A DNA stretch of 64,000 nt. It comes from Pseudomonadota bacterium. GTDB taxonomy: Bacteria > Pseudomonadota > Gammaproteobacteria > Xanthomonadales > Xanthomonadaceae. Where the stretch lies: assembly GCA_018242485.1 (NCBI GenBank), contig JAFEBV010000027.1, positions 62,001 to 126,000 on the forward strand. Reading direction: 5' to 3'. Below, in pieces: positions 24,943 to 34,767 of the stretch (its first letter is position 1; each line of letters opens with the position of its first letter). A model generated the notes under the pieces. It had not been told where the DNA came from. It saw only the letters and a program-made list of their open reading frames with translations, and made no database searches. The translations under genes and the position numbers were made by a program.

Positions 24943-25626
24943 ATGTCCAGAGGCGCGTTCATTACCGGCACCGACACTGGCATCGGCAAGACCACCGCGT
25001 CGTGCGCGCTGTTGCAGGCACTGCGTGCGCGCGGACTGCGTGCAGTCGGGATGAAGCCGGTGGCCAGCGGCAGCGAACGCACGGCGCACGGCTGGCGCAA
25101 CGAGGATGCGTTGACGTTGCTGGCGGCGAGTGAGCCGCAACCGGATTACGAACGGGTCAATCCCTATGCGCTGCCGGAACCGACCGCGCCGGAAATCGCC
25201 GCCGCGCAAGCGGGCGTGACCATCAAACGCACCGAACTGAGCACGGCTTTCCATGTGCTGCGCGCGCAGGCCGACTTCGTGCTGGTGGAAGGCGTCGGTG
25301 GCTGGTGTTCACCGCTGGCGGTGGACATCGAACACGCCGACGTGGCGCGTGATTTCGCGTTGCCGGTGCTGCTGGTGGTCGGCCTGCGGCTGGGCTGCAT
25401 CAATCATGCGCGGCTGAGCGCGCGGGCGATCCTCGCCGATGGATCGCGCCTGCTGGGCTGGATCGGCAATGCCGTCGATCCGGATTTTTCCCGCAAACCC
25501 GAAACCATCGCCATCCTCGATCGCCTGCTGCCAGCACCCCGGCTGGGTCTGTTGAGCCACGGCACCGATGCAACACTGCATTCCATTGAGCTTGCCGAAG
25601 CGGCGCGCGTCATCGCCGATGCATGA
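24943..25626 (+). CDS. bioD: Dethiobiotin synthetase
   Basis: Closes the ureido ring of dethiobiotin from diaminopelargonic acid, CO2 and ATP. 227 residues. The P-loop is GTDTGIGKTT at 9-18; KPVASGSERTAHGWRNEDAL binds substrate near 38-57; LVEGVGGWCSPLAVDIEHAD near 109-128 is the second conserved loop, and LPVLLVVGLRLGCINHARLS follows. Start ATG 24943 gives the normal N-terminus; the longer frame crosses REP DNA. Isolated here from other bio genes, and functionally linked to AccB, the biotin protein of the window. Confidence 0.96.
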   Translation: MSRGAFITGTDTGIGKTTASCALLQALRARGLRAVGMKPVASGSERTAHGWRNEDALTLLAASEPQPDYERVNPYALPEPTAPEIAAAQAGVTIKRTELSTAFHVLRAQADFVLVEGVGGWCSPLAVDIEHADVARDFALPVLLVVGLRLGCINHARLSARAILADGSRLLGWIGNAVDPDFSRKPETIAILDRLLPAPRLGLLSHGTDATLHSIELAEAARVIADA

Positions 25627-25697
25627 CTTTCGTCCTGTGAATGCAGCCTCGCGAAACCGGTAGACTGCGGCATTCTCGCGTCCAGCCGGAGTTGCGC

Positions 25698-26852
25698 ATG
25701 CGCCGATTTCTGCGGCGGTTCGGGGTGGTGATGGTTGCCGGATTGGCCTTGTCCGCCTGTGGCGGCGGCGGCGCGCCGCAACAGCAAGGCGGAAAGATGC
25801 CGCCGCCGGACGTGGGCGTGGTCACGGTGAATGCGATCACCGCGCCGGTGTCTCGTGAGTTGGTGGGTCGGCTGTATCCCACCCGCAGCGCGGACGTGCG
25901 CGCGCGCGTGGCCGGCGTGCTGCAAAAGCGCGTGTACACCGAGGGCAGCGACGTCGCCGCCGGGCAATTGCTGTTCCAGATCGACCCGGCGCCACTCAAG
26001 GCCGCGCTCGATGCGCAGCAGGCCAACCTCGCCGCCGCGCTGGCCACCGCCGCGAACGACCACGTCGCCGCCGAACGCGCGCGTGCGATCGCCGCGAAGA
26101 ACCTGATCTCCAAGACCGACCTCGACAACGCGCAGGCCGCCGAGCGTACGTCCGCCGCGGCGGTCAAGCAGGCGCAGGCGAATGTCGAACTGGCACGGAT
26201 CAACCTCGGCTACGCCAACGTCACCGCGCCGATCGCCGGCCGTGCGAGCCAGCAGCAGGTGACCGAGGGCGCGCTGGTCGGCCAAGGCGATACCACCTTG
26301 CTGACCACCGTGCAGCAGATCGACCCGATCTACGTGTATTTCCAGGATGCGGTCGGCGACCTGCAGGCGCTGCGCGGCACGGCTGCGGCGTCTGCGTCGG
26401 CGAAGGCGAACCTCGTCCTGCTCGGCGACGATGGCGCGCCGCTGGGCGCGCAAGGCACGCTGGACTTCTCCGACAAGGCGGTCGATCCGGCCACCGGCGC
26501 GGTGGAGATGCGCGGCATCCTGCCCAATCCCGGGCACAACCTGCTGCCGGGCATGTTCGTGCGCGTGCGCGCCACCTTCGGCGAGCGCGCCGGGGTGTTC
26601 CGGGTGCCGCAGGCGGCGGTGCAGCGCGACCCGGGTGGTGCCTTCGTGTGGGTCGTCGGCGGCGACGACAAGGCGGTGCAGAAGCACGTGGAGCTGGGCG
26701 CGCAACAGGGCAGCGACTGGTTGGTGAACTCCGGCCTTGCCAATGGCGACCGCGTGATCGTCTCCGGCGTGCAGCGCGTGCAACCCGGGGCCGCCGTCAA
26801 ACCGACGCCGTGGGCGGCAGACGCCGCCAGCGACGCGGCGCAGGCCCACTGA
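25698..26852 (+). CDS. RND efflux membrane-fusion (adaptor) lipoprotein
   Basis: 384 residues, AcrA/MexA type. Signal and lipobox GLALSAC near 17-23, so anchored in the inner membrane by lipid. Then VTVNAITAPVSRELVGRLYP, the lipoyl or barrel-sandwich domain halves (ARVAGVLQKRVYTEGSDVAA and NLGYANVTAPIAGRASQQQV), a helical hairpin of about 60 residues (ALKAALDAQQANLAAALATA to AANVELAR-like helices), and the C-terminal beta-barrel with MRGILPNPGHNLLPGMFVRV. ATG 25698 is chosen for the signal. It is 13 bases before the pump gene. No outer-membrane channel gene follows. Confidence 0.93.
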   Translation: MRRFLRRFGVVMVAGLALSACGGGGAPQQQGGKMPPPDVGVVTVNAITAPVSRELVGRLYPTRSADVRARVAGVLQKRVYTEGSDVAAGQLLFQIDPAPLKAALDAQQANLAAALATAANDHVAAERARAIAAKNLISKTDLDNAQAAERTSAAAVKQAQANVELARINLGYANVTAPIAGRASQQQVTEGALVGQGDTTLLTTVQQIDPIYVYFQDAVGDLQALRGTAAASASAKANLVLLGDDGAPLGAQGTLDFSDKAVDPATGAVEMRGILPNPGHNLLPGMFVRVRATFGERAGVFRVPQAAVQRDPGGAFVWVVGGDDKAVQKHVELGAQQGSDWLVNSGLANGDRVIVSGVQRVQPGAAVKPTPWAADAASDAAQAH

Positions 26853-26865
26853 GCGGCGCACCGAC

Positions 26866-29800
26866 ATGCCCAATTTCTTCATCGACCGGCCAATCTTCGC
26901 CTGGGTCATCGCCATCCTGATTTCGCTCGGTGGCCTGATCGCGCTGACCAATCTGGGCGTGGAATCCTACCCGGCCATCGCCCCGCCGCAGGTGGTCATC
27001 AACACCAGCTACCCGGGCGCGGACGCGACCACGGTGGAAAAGTCGGTCACCCAGGTGATCGAGCAGCAGCTCACCGGCATCGATCACCTGATGTATTTCA
27101 GCTCCACCTCCAGCAACAACGGCGGTGCCAGCATCTCCCTGACCTTCGAGCCGGGCACCAATCCGGACACCGCCGCGGTGCAGACCCAGAATCAGGTCTC
27201 GCGCGCCACCCCGCGGCTGCCGTCGGAAGTGGTGCAGCAGGGCGTGACGGTGTCCAAGTCCAACCCGGACTTCCTGATGTTCTTCGCGCTGCGCTCGAAG
27301 GACAACAGCGTGAACGCCGACCAGTTGAACAACGTGCTGGCCGCCGGCGTGCTCGACCAGATCGCGCGCATTCCCGGCGTGAGCAGCACCTTCCAGGTCG
27401 GCGCGCAGTACGCGATGCGGATCTGGCTGGATGCCGACAAGTTGCATACCTACGGACTGTCGGCTGCCGATGCGCTCAACGCGGTGCGCGCGCAGAACGT
27501 GCAGGTCGCCGCCGGCGCGGTCGGCGCCGCGCCGACAACGGCCGGAACCGGCATCACCGCCACGGTCGCCGCCGAGGGACGATTCTCCACGCCCGAGCAG
27601 TTCGGCAACATCATCCTGCGCGCCAATGGCCTGGGCACGGCGGTGCGGCTGAAGGATGTCGCCCGTATCGAACTGGGTCCGGAGAGCTACGGCGAGCGGG
27701 CGATGTACAACGGCTCGCCGGTCGCCGGCGCGGGCGTGCAATTGGTCAGCGGCGCCAACGCGCTCACCGTCGCCAACGAGGTCAAGGCCAAACTCACCGA
27801 ACTGCAGGCGAGCTTCCCGCCGAGCGTGGAATGGTTCGTGCCCTACGACTCCACGACTTTCGTGCGCGCGGCCATCGAGGAAGTCGCCTTCACCCTGATC
27901 ATCGCCTTCGTGCTGGTGTTTCTGGTGATGTTCCTGTTCCTGCAGAACCTGCGCGCCACCTTCATCGCCACCATCGTGGTACCGGTGGCCCTGCTTGGCG
28001 GCGTGCTCTCGCTGTGGGCGCTGGGTTTCACCATCAACCAGTTGTCGCTGTTCGGCATGGTGCTGGCGATCGGCATCGTGGTGGACGATGCCATCGTGGT
28101 GATCGAGAACGTCGAGCGCATCATGCGCGAGGAGGGCCTGTCGCCGAAGGACGCCACCCGCAAGGCGATGGCGCAGATCTCCGGCGCGGTGGTCGCCATC
28201 GGCGTGGTGCTGATGGCGGTGTTCATGCCCAGCGCCCTGCAGACCGGCAGCGTGGGCGCGATCTACCGCCAGTTCGCGCTGACGATTGCACTTTCCACCG
28301 CGTTCTCCGCCTTCCTCGCGCTGGCCTTCACCCCGGCGCTGTGCGCCACCCTGATCCGCCCCACCCACGAGCACGCGCACAACTGGCTGGTCGCCGGCTT
28401 CAACCGCGCTTTCGATTGGGTGCGCGATGCCTACACCGGGCACGTGCGCCGCGCGGTGCGCCACGCGCCGCGCTGGATGGCCGCGTTCGCCGGCGTGGTC
28501 GTGGTCTGCGGGCTGTTGTTCTGGAAGCTGCCATCGAGCTTCGTGCCCGACGAGGATCAGGGCTACGCGCTGGCGATCGTGTCGCTGCCCTCGGGGGCAA
28601 CACTCACGCGCACCAATGCGGTGATGGATCAGGTGAGCGAGATCATCCGCGCCAACCCCGAAGTGGAGCGCGTGTTCGCCATCTCGGGCTTCAGTTTCGT
28701 GGGCGACGGCGAGAACGTCGGCATGGCCTTCATCGGCTTCAAGCCATGGGGCGAGCGCAAGTCCAACGTGGCCGAGTTGGTGCCGCGCATTCAGGGCGAG
28801 CTGTTCGGCAAGGTGCGCGACGGCATGGCCTTCGTCGTCAACCTGCCCACCATCCGCGGCCTCGGCCGTTTCGGCGGTTTCGACCTGTTTCTGCAGGATC
28901 GCACCGGCCACGGCCACGACGCCTTGATCGACGCCCGCAACCAGTTGCTCGCGGCGGCGGCCAAGCACGCGGACACCCTCGTCGGGGTGCGCCCGAATGC
29001 GCTGGAGGACGCACCGCAGTTGAAGATGACGGTGGATCGCGTGCAGGCGCAAGCGATGGGGTTGTCGCTGACCGACGTGTATTCGGCAATCCAGTTGATG
29101 CTCGCGCCGGTGTACGTGGACGACTTCGATTACGGCGGCCGCGTGCTGCGCGTGATCATGCAGGCCGATGCGCCGTACCGCGCGAGCATCGACGCCCTGA
29201 GCCACTTCTACGTGCCCGGCAAGGCACCGGCGGCGGGCGGCCCGGCACCGATGATCCCGCTGTCCAACGTCGTGCACGCGAAGTGGACGCTGGCCTCGCC
29301 CAGCATCGCCCGCTACAACGGCTACGAGGCCATCGACATCGTCGGCGCGCAGGCACCGGGCAAGAGCACCGGACAGGCGATGGCGATGATGAAGGACCTC
29401 ATCGACCACGACCTGCCGCACGGCTACGGCTTCGAGTGGACCGGGCAGTCCCTGCAGGAAATCCTCTCCGGCCAGCAGGCGCCCAAGCTGTTCGCGCTGT
29501 CGATCCTCGTGGTGTTCCTGTGCCTGGCCGCGCTGTACGAGAGCTGGTCGATCCCGGTGTCGGTGATGCTGGTGGTGCCGCTGGGCCTGACCGGCGCGTT
29601 GCTGGCGACGTGGGCGCGCGGCTTGTCCAACGACGTGTTTCTCAAGGTGGGCCTGATCACCATCATTGGTCTGGCGGCGAAAAACGCGATCCTGATCGTC
29701 GAGTTCGCGGTGCAGGAGCAGCGCCGCGGCGTGCCGCTCGGTCAGGCGGTGGTGGACGCCGCACGCCTGCGCCTGCGGCCGATCCTGATGACCAGCTTCG

Positions 29801-29979
29801 CCTTCATCCTCGGGGTGATGCCGCTGGTGGTGTCCACCGGCGCCGGCGCCAACGCCCGCCACGCGATCGGCACCGGCGTGGTCGGCGGCATGCTGTTCGC
29901 CACCGTGTTCGGCGTGCTGCTGATCCCGGTGTTCTACGTTGTCGTGCGCCGCCTGCTGGGCGACCGGCTGGAGACCTGA
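26866..29979 (+). CDS. RND efflux pump, AcrB/MexB (HAE1) type
   Basis: Proton-driven export of hydrophobic compounds. 1037 residues, full length. Starts MPNFFIDRPIFAWVIAILIS, the family signature. The proton-relay residues are in place: D407 and D408 in VVDDAIVVIEN (TM4) and K939 in LAAKNAILIVEFAVQ (TM10). Two halves each have six membrane spans and a large periplasmic loop. It should work with the adaptor upstream and a TolC-like channel encoded elsewhere. No local regulator (TetR or MarR type) was seen, so control is not evident. Confidence 0.97.
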   Translation: MPNFFIDRPIFAWVIAILISLGGLIALTNLGVESYPAIAPPQVVINTSYPGADATTVEKSVTQVIEQQLTGIDHLMYFSSTSSNNGGASISLTFEPGTNPDTAAVQTQNQVSRATPRLPSEVVQQGVTVSKSNPDFLMFFALRSKDNSVNADQLNNVLAAGVLDQIARIPGVSSTFQVGAQYAMRIWLDADKLHTYGLSAADALNAVRAQNVQVAAGAVGAAPTTAGTGITATVAAEGRFSTPEQFGNIILRANGLGTAVRLKDVARIELGPESYGERAMYNGSPVAGAGVQLVSGANALTVANEVKAKLTELQASFPPSVEWFVPYDSTTFVRAAIEEVAFTLIIAFVLVFLVMFLFLQNLRATFIATIVVPVALLGGVLSLWALGFTINQLSLFGMVLAIGIVVDDAIVVIENVERIMREEGLSPKDATRKAMAQISGAVVAIGVVLMAVFMPSALQTGSVGAIYRQFALTIALSTAFSAFLALAFTPALCATLIRPTHEHAHNWLVAGFNRAFDWVRDAYTGHVRRAVRHAPRWMAAFAGVVVVCGLLFWKLPSSFVPDEDQGYALAIVSLPSGATLTRTNAVMDQVSEIIRANPEVERVFAISGFSFVGDGENVGMAFIGFKPWGERKSNVAELVPRIQGELFGKVRDGMAFVVNLPTIRGLGRFGGFDLFLQDRTGHGHDALIDARNQLLAAAAKHADTLVGVRPNALEDAPQLKMTVDRVQAQAMGLSLTDVYSAIQLMLAPVYVDDFDYGGRVLRVIMQADAPYRASIDALSHFYVPGKAPAAGGPAPMIPLSNVVHAKWTLASPSIARYNGYEAIDIVGAQAPGKSTGQAMAMMKDLIDHDLPHGYGFEWTGQSLQEILSGQQAPKLFALSILVVFLCLAALYESWSIPVSVMLVVPLGLTGALLATWARGLSNDVFLKVGLITIIGLAAKNAILIVEFAVQEQRRGVPLGQAVVDAARLRLRPILMTSFAFILGVMPLVVSTGAGANARHAIGTGVVGGMLFATVFGVLLIPVFYVVVRRLLGDRLET

Positions 29980-30127
29980 ACGGCGGAATTACGCTCGGGA
30001 ACGTCATGCGCCTTTGCTTCTGCCCGGAAGCATCGTCGTTTGATGTCGCCGCCTCGGCATGATGGCTTGCGGACGCAGGCGTCGGCAGTCAGCGACTCAA
30101 GGGCAGTTCAAATCTTCCTGCGCGCTG

Positions 30128-30335
30128 TCATCCGCGGTCGATCCCCGATACACTGTCGCCGCCCCGAGTGCTCGGGAAGCCGGTGCGAATCCGGCACTGC
30201 CCCCGCAACGGTAAGCCAGACAAGTCCTCCATCACGCCACTGCGCAAGCGGGAAGGCGGAGGACGGATGCCGCAGCGCGATCCATCGCCTGCCGCATCGC
30301 TGGCAAGCCCGGAGACCGGCTCGCGGCATCACCGG
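30128..30335 (+). ncRNA. Cobalamin (AdoCbl) riboswitch
   Basis: The segment contains the class core in order: CCGAGTGCTCGGGAAGCCGG, then GTGCGAATCCGGCACTGC, CCCCGCAACGGTAAGC (30210-30225) and, about 80 bases further, AAGCCCGGAGACCGGC (30305-30320), the B12 box with its closing stem. The spacing fits a class I riboswitch. It lies upstream of a vitamin B12 TonB-dependent receptor, so B12 should repress that gene. Outer boundaries are approximate. Confidence 0.93.
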
Positions 30336-30344
30336 CGCGTTGCG

Positions 30345-30389
30345 GAGGGCGACGTGAGCGAGGCTCGCGTCGTCGTGCGTGTCGCCCTC
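30345..30389 (+). terminator. Possible riboswitch expression-platform hairpin
   Basis: GAGGGCGAC (30345-30353) and GTCGCCCTC (30381-30389) form a 9-bp stem around a GC-rich loop, followed by GTTCGTTCTTCC. It stands between the aptamer and the btuB start and may be the regulated terminator or part of an anti-terminator pair. Confidence 0.4.
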
Positions 30390-30443
30390 GTTCGTTCTTC
30401 CGTTCGCGCTACCCACGGGGTTTTTGCGCCACGGAGTCCGTCC

Positions 30444-32306
30444 ATGATCGTCCAGTCGTTCCAACCACGATCCGCAGCATCGTTGCCGCGCCGCCGCGCC
30501 ATCGTTGCCGCGCTCGTTTCCATCATCATCCCGACCGCTTTCGCGGCCGACCCACCCACCACCCTCGACACCGTCGTCGTCACCGGCACCCGCCACGCGC
30601 AGACGGTGGACGACGCACTCGCCGCGGTCACCGTCATCACCCGCAAGGACATCGACGCCAGCCCGGCGACCGATGTGATTTCCCTGCTCGGCCAGCAGGC
30701 CGGCGTGGATGTCGCGCGCACCGGCGGCCCCGGGCAGACCAGCTCGGTGTTCCTGCGCGGCGCCAATTCCAACCAGACCCTCGTGTTGATCGACGGCATC
30801 CGCGTCGCCGCGGTCAGCAACGGATTTTTCGATTTCGCCAACCTGCCGCTGGATCAGATCGAGCGGATCGAGATCGTGCGCGGCCCGCGCGCGGCCTACT
30901 GGGGTTCGGACGCGATCGGCGGGGTGATCCAGATCTTCACCCGCAACCCGCATGGCTTGTCGGCCAGCGCGCACGCCGGCAGCTACGCGCAGCGCGGCGG
31001 CACGGCGTCGTTCGGCACGCCGGCTGACGACGATGCGCATATGGGCATGACCATCGGCTACGACCGCCTGCGCGGCTTTCCCGCCACCGATCCTTTCAAT
31101 CCCTACGGCAGCCCCGCCGACGATGGCTACCGCAACCGCAACGCCAGCCTCCGCGGCAGCGTCCCGCTGGGCACGCAGACGCTGGGTGTGACCGCGCTGT
31201 ACACCGATGGCGACGTGCAGTTCGCCGGCGGGCCCGGCCCCGAACCGGCGCAGATGTTCTCGCGCAACACCTCCGGCGGCGCGACGCTGTCCGGCCCGGT
31301 CACCGGCAACTGGACGCAGGCGCTCACCGTCGGCGGTGCCGACAACGACATCACCACGCCGGTCTATGCCAGTCGCACCTCCAGCCGGCGCACCAGCGTG
31401 GACTGGGTCAACAACGTGAATCTCGGCACCGGGCAGACATTCACCTTCGGCGGCAACTGGCAGCGCGAGCGCGGCGCGTCGTACGAGTTCGGCGGTACCG
31501 ACTACGCACGCACGATCAGCAACACGGCCGGGTTTGCCGGTTACGACGGCCACTTCGGCAGCCAGCAGATCGAGCTGGCGATCCGCCACGACGACAACAG
31601 CCAGTTCGGCGGCGCGACCACCGGCACGGCCGCGTGGGGTTGGCAGATCGACAAGGCATGGAAGTTGCGCGCTTCGTGGGGACAGGGCTTTCGTGCGCCG
31701 AGTTTCGACGAACTGTACTCGCCGGGATTCTTCGGCTACTACGCGGGCAATCCGCTGTTGCAGCCGGAACGCTCGCGCAGCGTCGAGGCCGGATTGGAAT
31801 TCAAGCCGTCCAATGAACATGTGTTCAAGCTCTCCACGTGGCGCACCCGGGTGCGGCAGATGATCGCCTTCGACGGCCCGCAGATGCAGGCGATCAACGT
31901 CGATCGCGCGTCACTCGATGGCACCGAACTGTCGTACCGATTCACGCGCGGTGCGTGGAGCGCCGGCAGCGCGATCACCGTGCAGGATCCACGCGACACC
32001 GACACCGGCCAGCCGCTGCTGCGCCGCGCGCATCGCAAACTCGCCGCCGATGCGCACTACGATTTCGGCAACGGCTGGGATCTGTCGGTGGACGGTCTGG
32101 CGGCGTCCGAACGCACCGACTACGGCGGCGTCCGCCTCGGCGGTTACGCCGTGCTCAACCTCGCTGCTGGCTGGAACTTCCATCCCGGCTGGCGCGTACA
32201 GGCACGCCTGACCAACCTGTTCGACAAGGACTACGAACTGGCCAGTGGCTACCGCACACCGGGACGCGGCGTGCTGCTGACCTTCTCCTGGCAGCAGGAG
32301 CCCTGA
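30444..32306 (+). CDS. btuB: TonB-dependent vitamin B12 receptor (BtuB)
   Basis: Outer-membrane uptake of cobalamin with TonB energy. 620 residues. A signal peptide (about 1-34, AAS) is followed by the TonB box DTVVVTG at 42-48 and the plug domain: VTVITRKDIDASPATDVISL, GANSNQTLVLIDGIRVAAVS, DQIERIEIVRGPRAAYWGSD, AIGGVIQIFTR. The barrel ends LTFSWQQEP, so the last strand's aromatic is followed by four residues. ATG 30444 follows the riboswitch; the frame is open through it but that is non-coding. B12-repressed control is expected. Confidence 0.93.
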   Translation: MIVQSFQPRSAASLPRRRAIVAALVSIIIPTAFAADPPTTLDTVVVTGTRHAQTVDDALAAVTVITRKDIDASPATDVISLLGQQAGVDVARTGGPGQTSSVFLRGANSNQTLVLIDGIRVAAVSNGFFDFANLPLDQIERIEIVRGPRAAYWGSDAIGGVIQIFTRNPHGLSASAHAGSYAQRGGTASFGTPADDDAHMGMTIGYDRLRGFPATDPFNPYGSPADDGYRNRNASLRGSVPLGTQTLGVTALYTDGDVQFAGGPGPEPAQMFSRNTSGGATLSGPVTGNWTQALTVGGADNDITTPVYASRTSSRRTSVDWVNNVNLGTGQTFTFGGNWQRERGASYEFGGTDYARTISNTAGFAGYDGHFGSQQIELAIRHDDNSQFGGATTGTAAWGWQIDKAWKLRASWGQGFRAPSFDELYSPGFFGYYAGNPLLQPERSRSVEAGLEFKPSNEHVFKLSTWRTRVRQMIAFDGPQMQAINVDRASLDGTELSYRFTRGAWSAGSAITVQDPRDTDTGQPLLRRAHRKLAADAHYDFGNGWDLSVDGLAASERTDYGGVRLGGYAVLNLAAGWNFHPGWRVQARLTNLFDKDYELASGYRTPGRGVLLTFSWQQEP

Positions 32307-32397
32307 CCGCGATCGGCATGCGCAACGCCCCGCCGCTGGTGGCGGGGCGTTGGCTGGACTATGATCGACTGTCCTTGTGCCTGGGTCCGTCGAATCC

Positions 32398-34767
32398 ATG
32401 CCCGTTACCGGCTCGCTTGCTTCGAATGGGGCTTCCGACTTGGCGACGTTGTCCTCGCGCGTGCTGCCGCGGCGCGTGCGCACCTTGCTGGAAGGCATCT
32501 TCGAGTTGGTCGCCGACGAGATCGACCGCGGCCTGACCGCCACCCTCGACGGCCTCGAACAACAGTTGTTCAAGCTCGCCGATCAGGTGCGCAGCAACGA
32601 CCTGCAATTACGCTGCCTGGAGGCGCTGGGCACGGTCAAGCATGGCCGCTTCGATCTCATGCCGCGTTTCGTGGCGCTGCTCGAATCCGGGCTGGCGATG
32701 GTGCGCGAACCGGATCAACACGATGTGGCTACGATGCAAGCCATCTCCTACAACGATCTCGAACTCGTTGCGGAAGCCGATCTGGACGAGACGACCTTGC
32801 TGCACGAGATCGCCGCGCGCGCCGATTCCAAGGTCAGCCTGCCGCTGTTCCTGCTCAGCCAGCGCTTCGGGGTGATCGCCGGCAAACCCGCGCTCGATAC
32901 CGCCGTGCTGCCGGTCGGCCCGGCGCAACTGTGTCGCCATCTGCGCCGCGCCAGCCAGTGCTTCGAGTTGTTGCCGGAACATCGCCAGCTGTTGTTCCGC
33001 CAGTTCGAGCGGCATGTGCTGTTGGGCTACCCGTCGCTGATCGATCGCATCAACGCCTACCTCGTGCATCAGGGCGTGCTGCCGCATCTGACCTATGTGC
33101 CGCCGCGACACAAGGCCGGCGCGCGGCCCGAGGAAACCACGCCCGCACCACCGCAACACGCAGACGACCGCAACCGCACCGGTGGGCGCGCGACCTCGCC
33201 GGCGCACGTGGCGGCCGAAAGCGGCATGAGCCGACCCAGCGCTTTCACCGGCTGGCCGGGCGATGCCATCGGCATTCCGGTTGCGCTGCCGCAGCGCCGC
33301 GCCGAGGACGCGATCTACACCAACCTGCGCGATATGCTGCACAACGCCCGTGGCGTTCCGCCGGCCGGCGCATCCGCGCGCCCGCAAGGGCCCGGCGCGG
33401 TCTCCACCAGCGACGTACAGTCCGTGCTCGGCCTGCTGCAACGGCGTCCGCAGGCTGCCATTTCGGTGAACGGGCAGATGCGCCCGCCGAACGTCACCCA
33501 CATCAAGCAGGATCTGCTCGCGCAACTGCGCCAGGTCACCGGCGCCGAGGTGGCCCCCGTGCTCGCCAGCGAGGACACCGACACCATCGATCTGGTCGGC
33601 ATGCTGTTCGACCAGATCATGAAGGACGTGCGCCCCAACAGCACCGCCGCGCACCTGCTCAGCCGCCTGCAGGTGCCGCTGCTGCGCGTGGCGTTGTCGG
33701 ACAAGGCGTTCTTCAGCCAGCAGGAGCACCCGGCGCGGCAGATGCTCGACGCGGTGGCCGAGACCGGCGCGTACTGGGCGGGCGAGGACGCCGCCGACCG
33801 CGAGCTGATCGGCAATGTGGAACGGCTGGTGGAACGCATCAGCCAGGAATTCGACGGCGACATCGGCCTGTTCAACACCCTGCTCAGCGAACTGGCCGGG
33901 CAGACCCAGACGGTGATGCGCCGCGCCGAGCTGGCCGAGCGCCGCCACGTCGAGGCCGCGCAGGGCCGCGAAAAACTCGCCGTCGCGCAGGCTCACGCCA
34001 CCCGCATCATGCACGAGATCACCACCGCGCATCCGGTGCCGAAGTTCACCCGCACCCTGCTCACCCAGGCATGGACCGACGTGCTGGCGCTCACTGCGTT
34101 GCGGCATGGCGAGGACAGCGACGAGTGGCGCCATCAGGTGGAAACCGCCAACCAGATCGCCACCATGGCGTCGATCACGGCCAGCGATGACGATGCCGAG
34201 CATGGCCTGCCCGAAGACCCCGAACAGGCTGCGGCGCTGAGCGAACACGTCGAGCGCTCGCTGATGCAGGTCGGCTACCACGCCGAGGAAGCCGCCGCGA
34301 TCGGCCAGCGCGTAGGCTCCGGCGAAGCGGAGAGCGACGACAACACCAGCCGTACCGAACTGGCGATGAAGATGAAGACCCGCGGCCGCCTCGGCGACGC
34401 AGCGACCGCCGCAGCCGACGAGGTCGAACTGCCGGCATTGACTGCGCACGAACAGCGTTGTCTCGAGCGCATCCGCGACCTGCCATTCGGCACCTGGCTG
34501 GAGTTCATCACCAACCAGCAGGGCGACAGCGTGCGCCGCCGCCTGTCGTGGTTCAGCCCGATCACCGGGCATTGCCTGTTCATCAACCATCGTGGGCAGA
34601 AGATCGGCGACCACACCCTCGACTCGCTTGCCCGCGCGATGGCACGCAATCAGGTGCGCATTGTCGAGCCCAAACGCGAATCGCTGCTCGATCGCGCCCT
34701 GCACCGCGTGCGCGACTTGCTGCGCAGCCCCGCCGACGCCACCCACGAAACCGGCGCGAAGGCATGA
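32398..34767 (+). CDS. DUF1631 domain protein
   Basis: 789 residues, largely helical and cytoplasmic. VLPRRVRTLLEGIFELVADE, NDLQLRCLEALGTVKHGRFD and LELVAEADLDETTLLHEIAA are conserved N-terminal blocks; the central part (about 245-370) is disordered; the C-terminal half is helical, ending WFSPITGHCLFINHRGQKIG in a PilZ-like beta segment. No enzyme motif is visible. Its stop overlaps the start of a PilZ gene (ATGA), suggesting a partnership in c-di-GMP signalling, which is inference. ATG 32398 is preferred to GTG 32377. Confidence 0.85.
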   Translation: MPVTGSLASNGASDLATLSSRVLPRRVRTLLEGIFELVADEIDRGLTATLDGLEQQLFKLADQVRSNDLQLRCLEALGTVKHGRFDLMPRFVALLESGLAMVREPDQHDVATMQAISYNDLELVAEADLDETTLLHEIAARADSKVSLPLFLLSQRFGVIAGKPALDTAVLPVGPAQLCRHLRRASQCFELLPEHRQLLFRQFERHVLLGYPSLIDRINAYLVHQGVLPHLTYVPPRHKAGARPEETTPAPPQHADDRNRTGGRATSPAHVAAESGMSRPSAFTGWPGDAIGIPVALPQRRAEDAIYTNLRDMLHNARGVPPAGASARPQGPGAVSTSDVQSVLGLLQRRPQAAISVNGQMRPPNVTHIKQDLLAQLRQVTGAEVAPVLASEDTDTIDLVGMLFDQIMKDVRPNSTAAHLLSRLQVPLLRVALSDKAFFSQQEHPARQMLDAVAETGAYWAGEDAADRELIGNVERLVERISQEFDGDIGLFNTLLSELAGQTQTVMRRAELAERRHVEAAQGREKLAVAQAHATRIMHEITTAHPVPKFTRTLLTQAWTDVLALTALRHGEDSDEWRHQVETANQIATMASITASDDDAEHGLPEDPEQAAALSEHVERSLMQVGYHAEEAAAIGQRVGSGEAESDDNTSRTELAMKMKTRGRLGDAATAAADEVELPALTAHEQRCLERIRDLPFGTWLEFITNQQGDSVRRRLSWFSPITGHCLFINHRGQKIGDHTLDSLARAMARNQVRIVEPKRESLLDRALHRVRDLLRSPADATHETGAKA

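Noticed and set aside
26797..29862. Open frame of 1021 codons on the minus strand
   Set aside because: Antisense to the RND pump, rich in His, Gln, Arg and Gly, with no recognisable domain.
30168..30443. An extension of BtuB through the riboswitch
   Set aside because: The open frame is a side effect of high GC; the signal peptide begins at 30444 and the RNA core occupies the upstream region.
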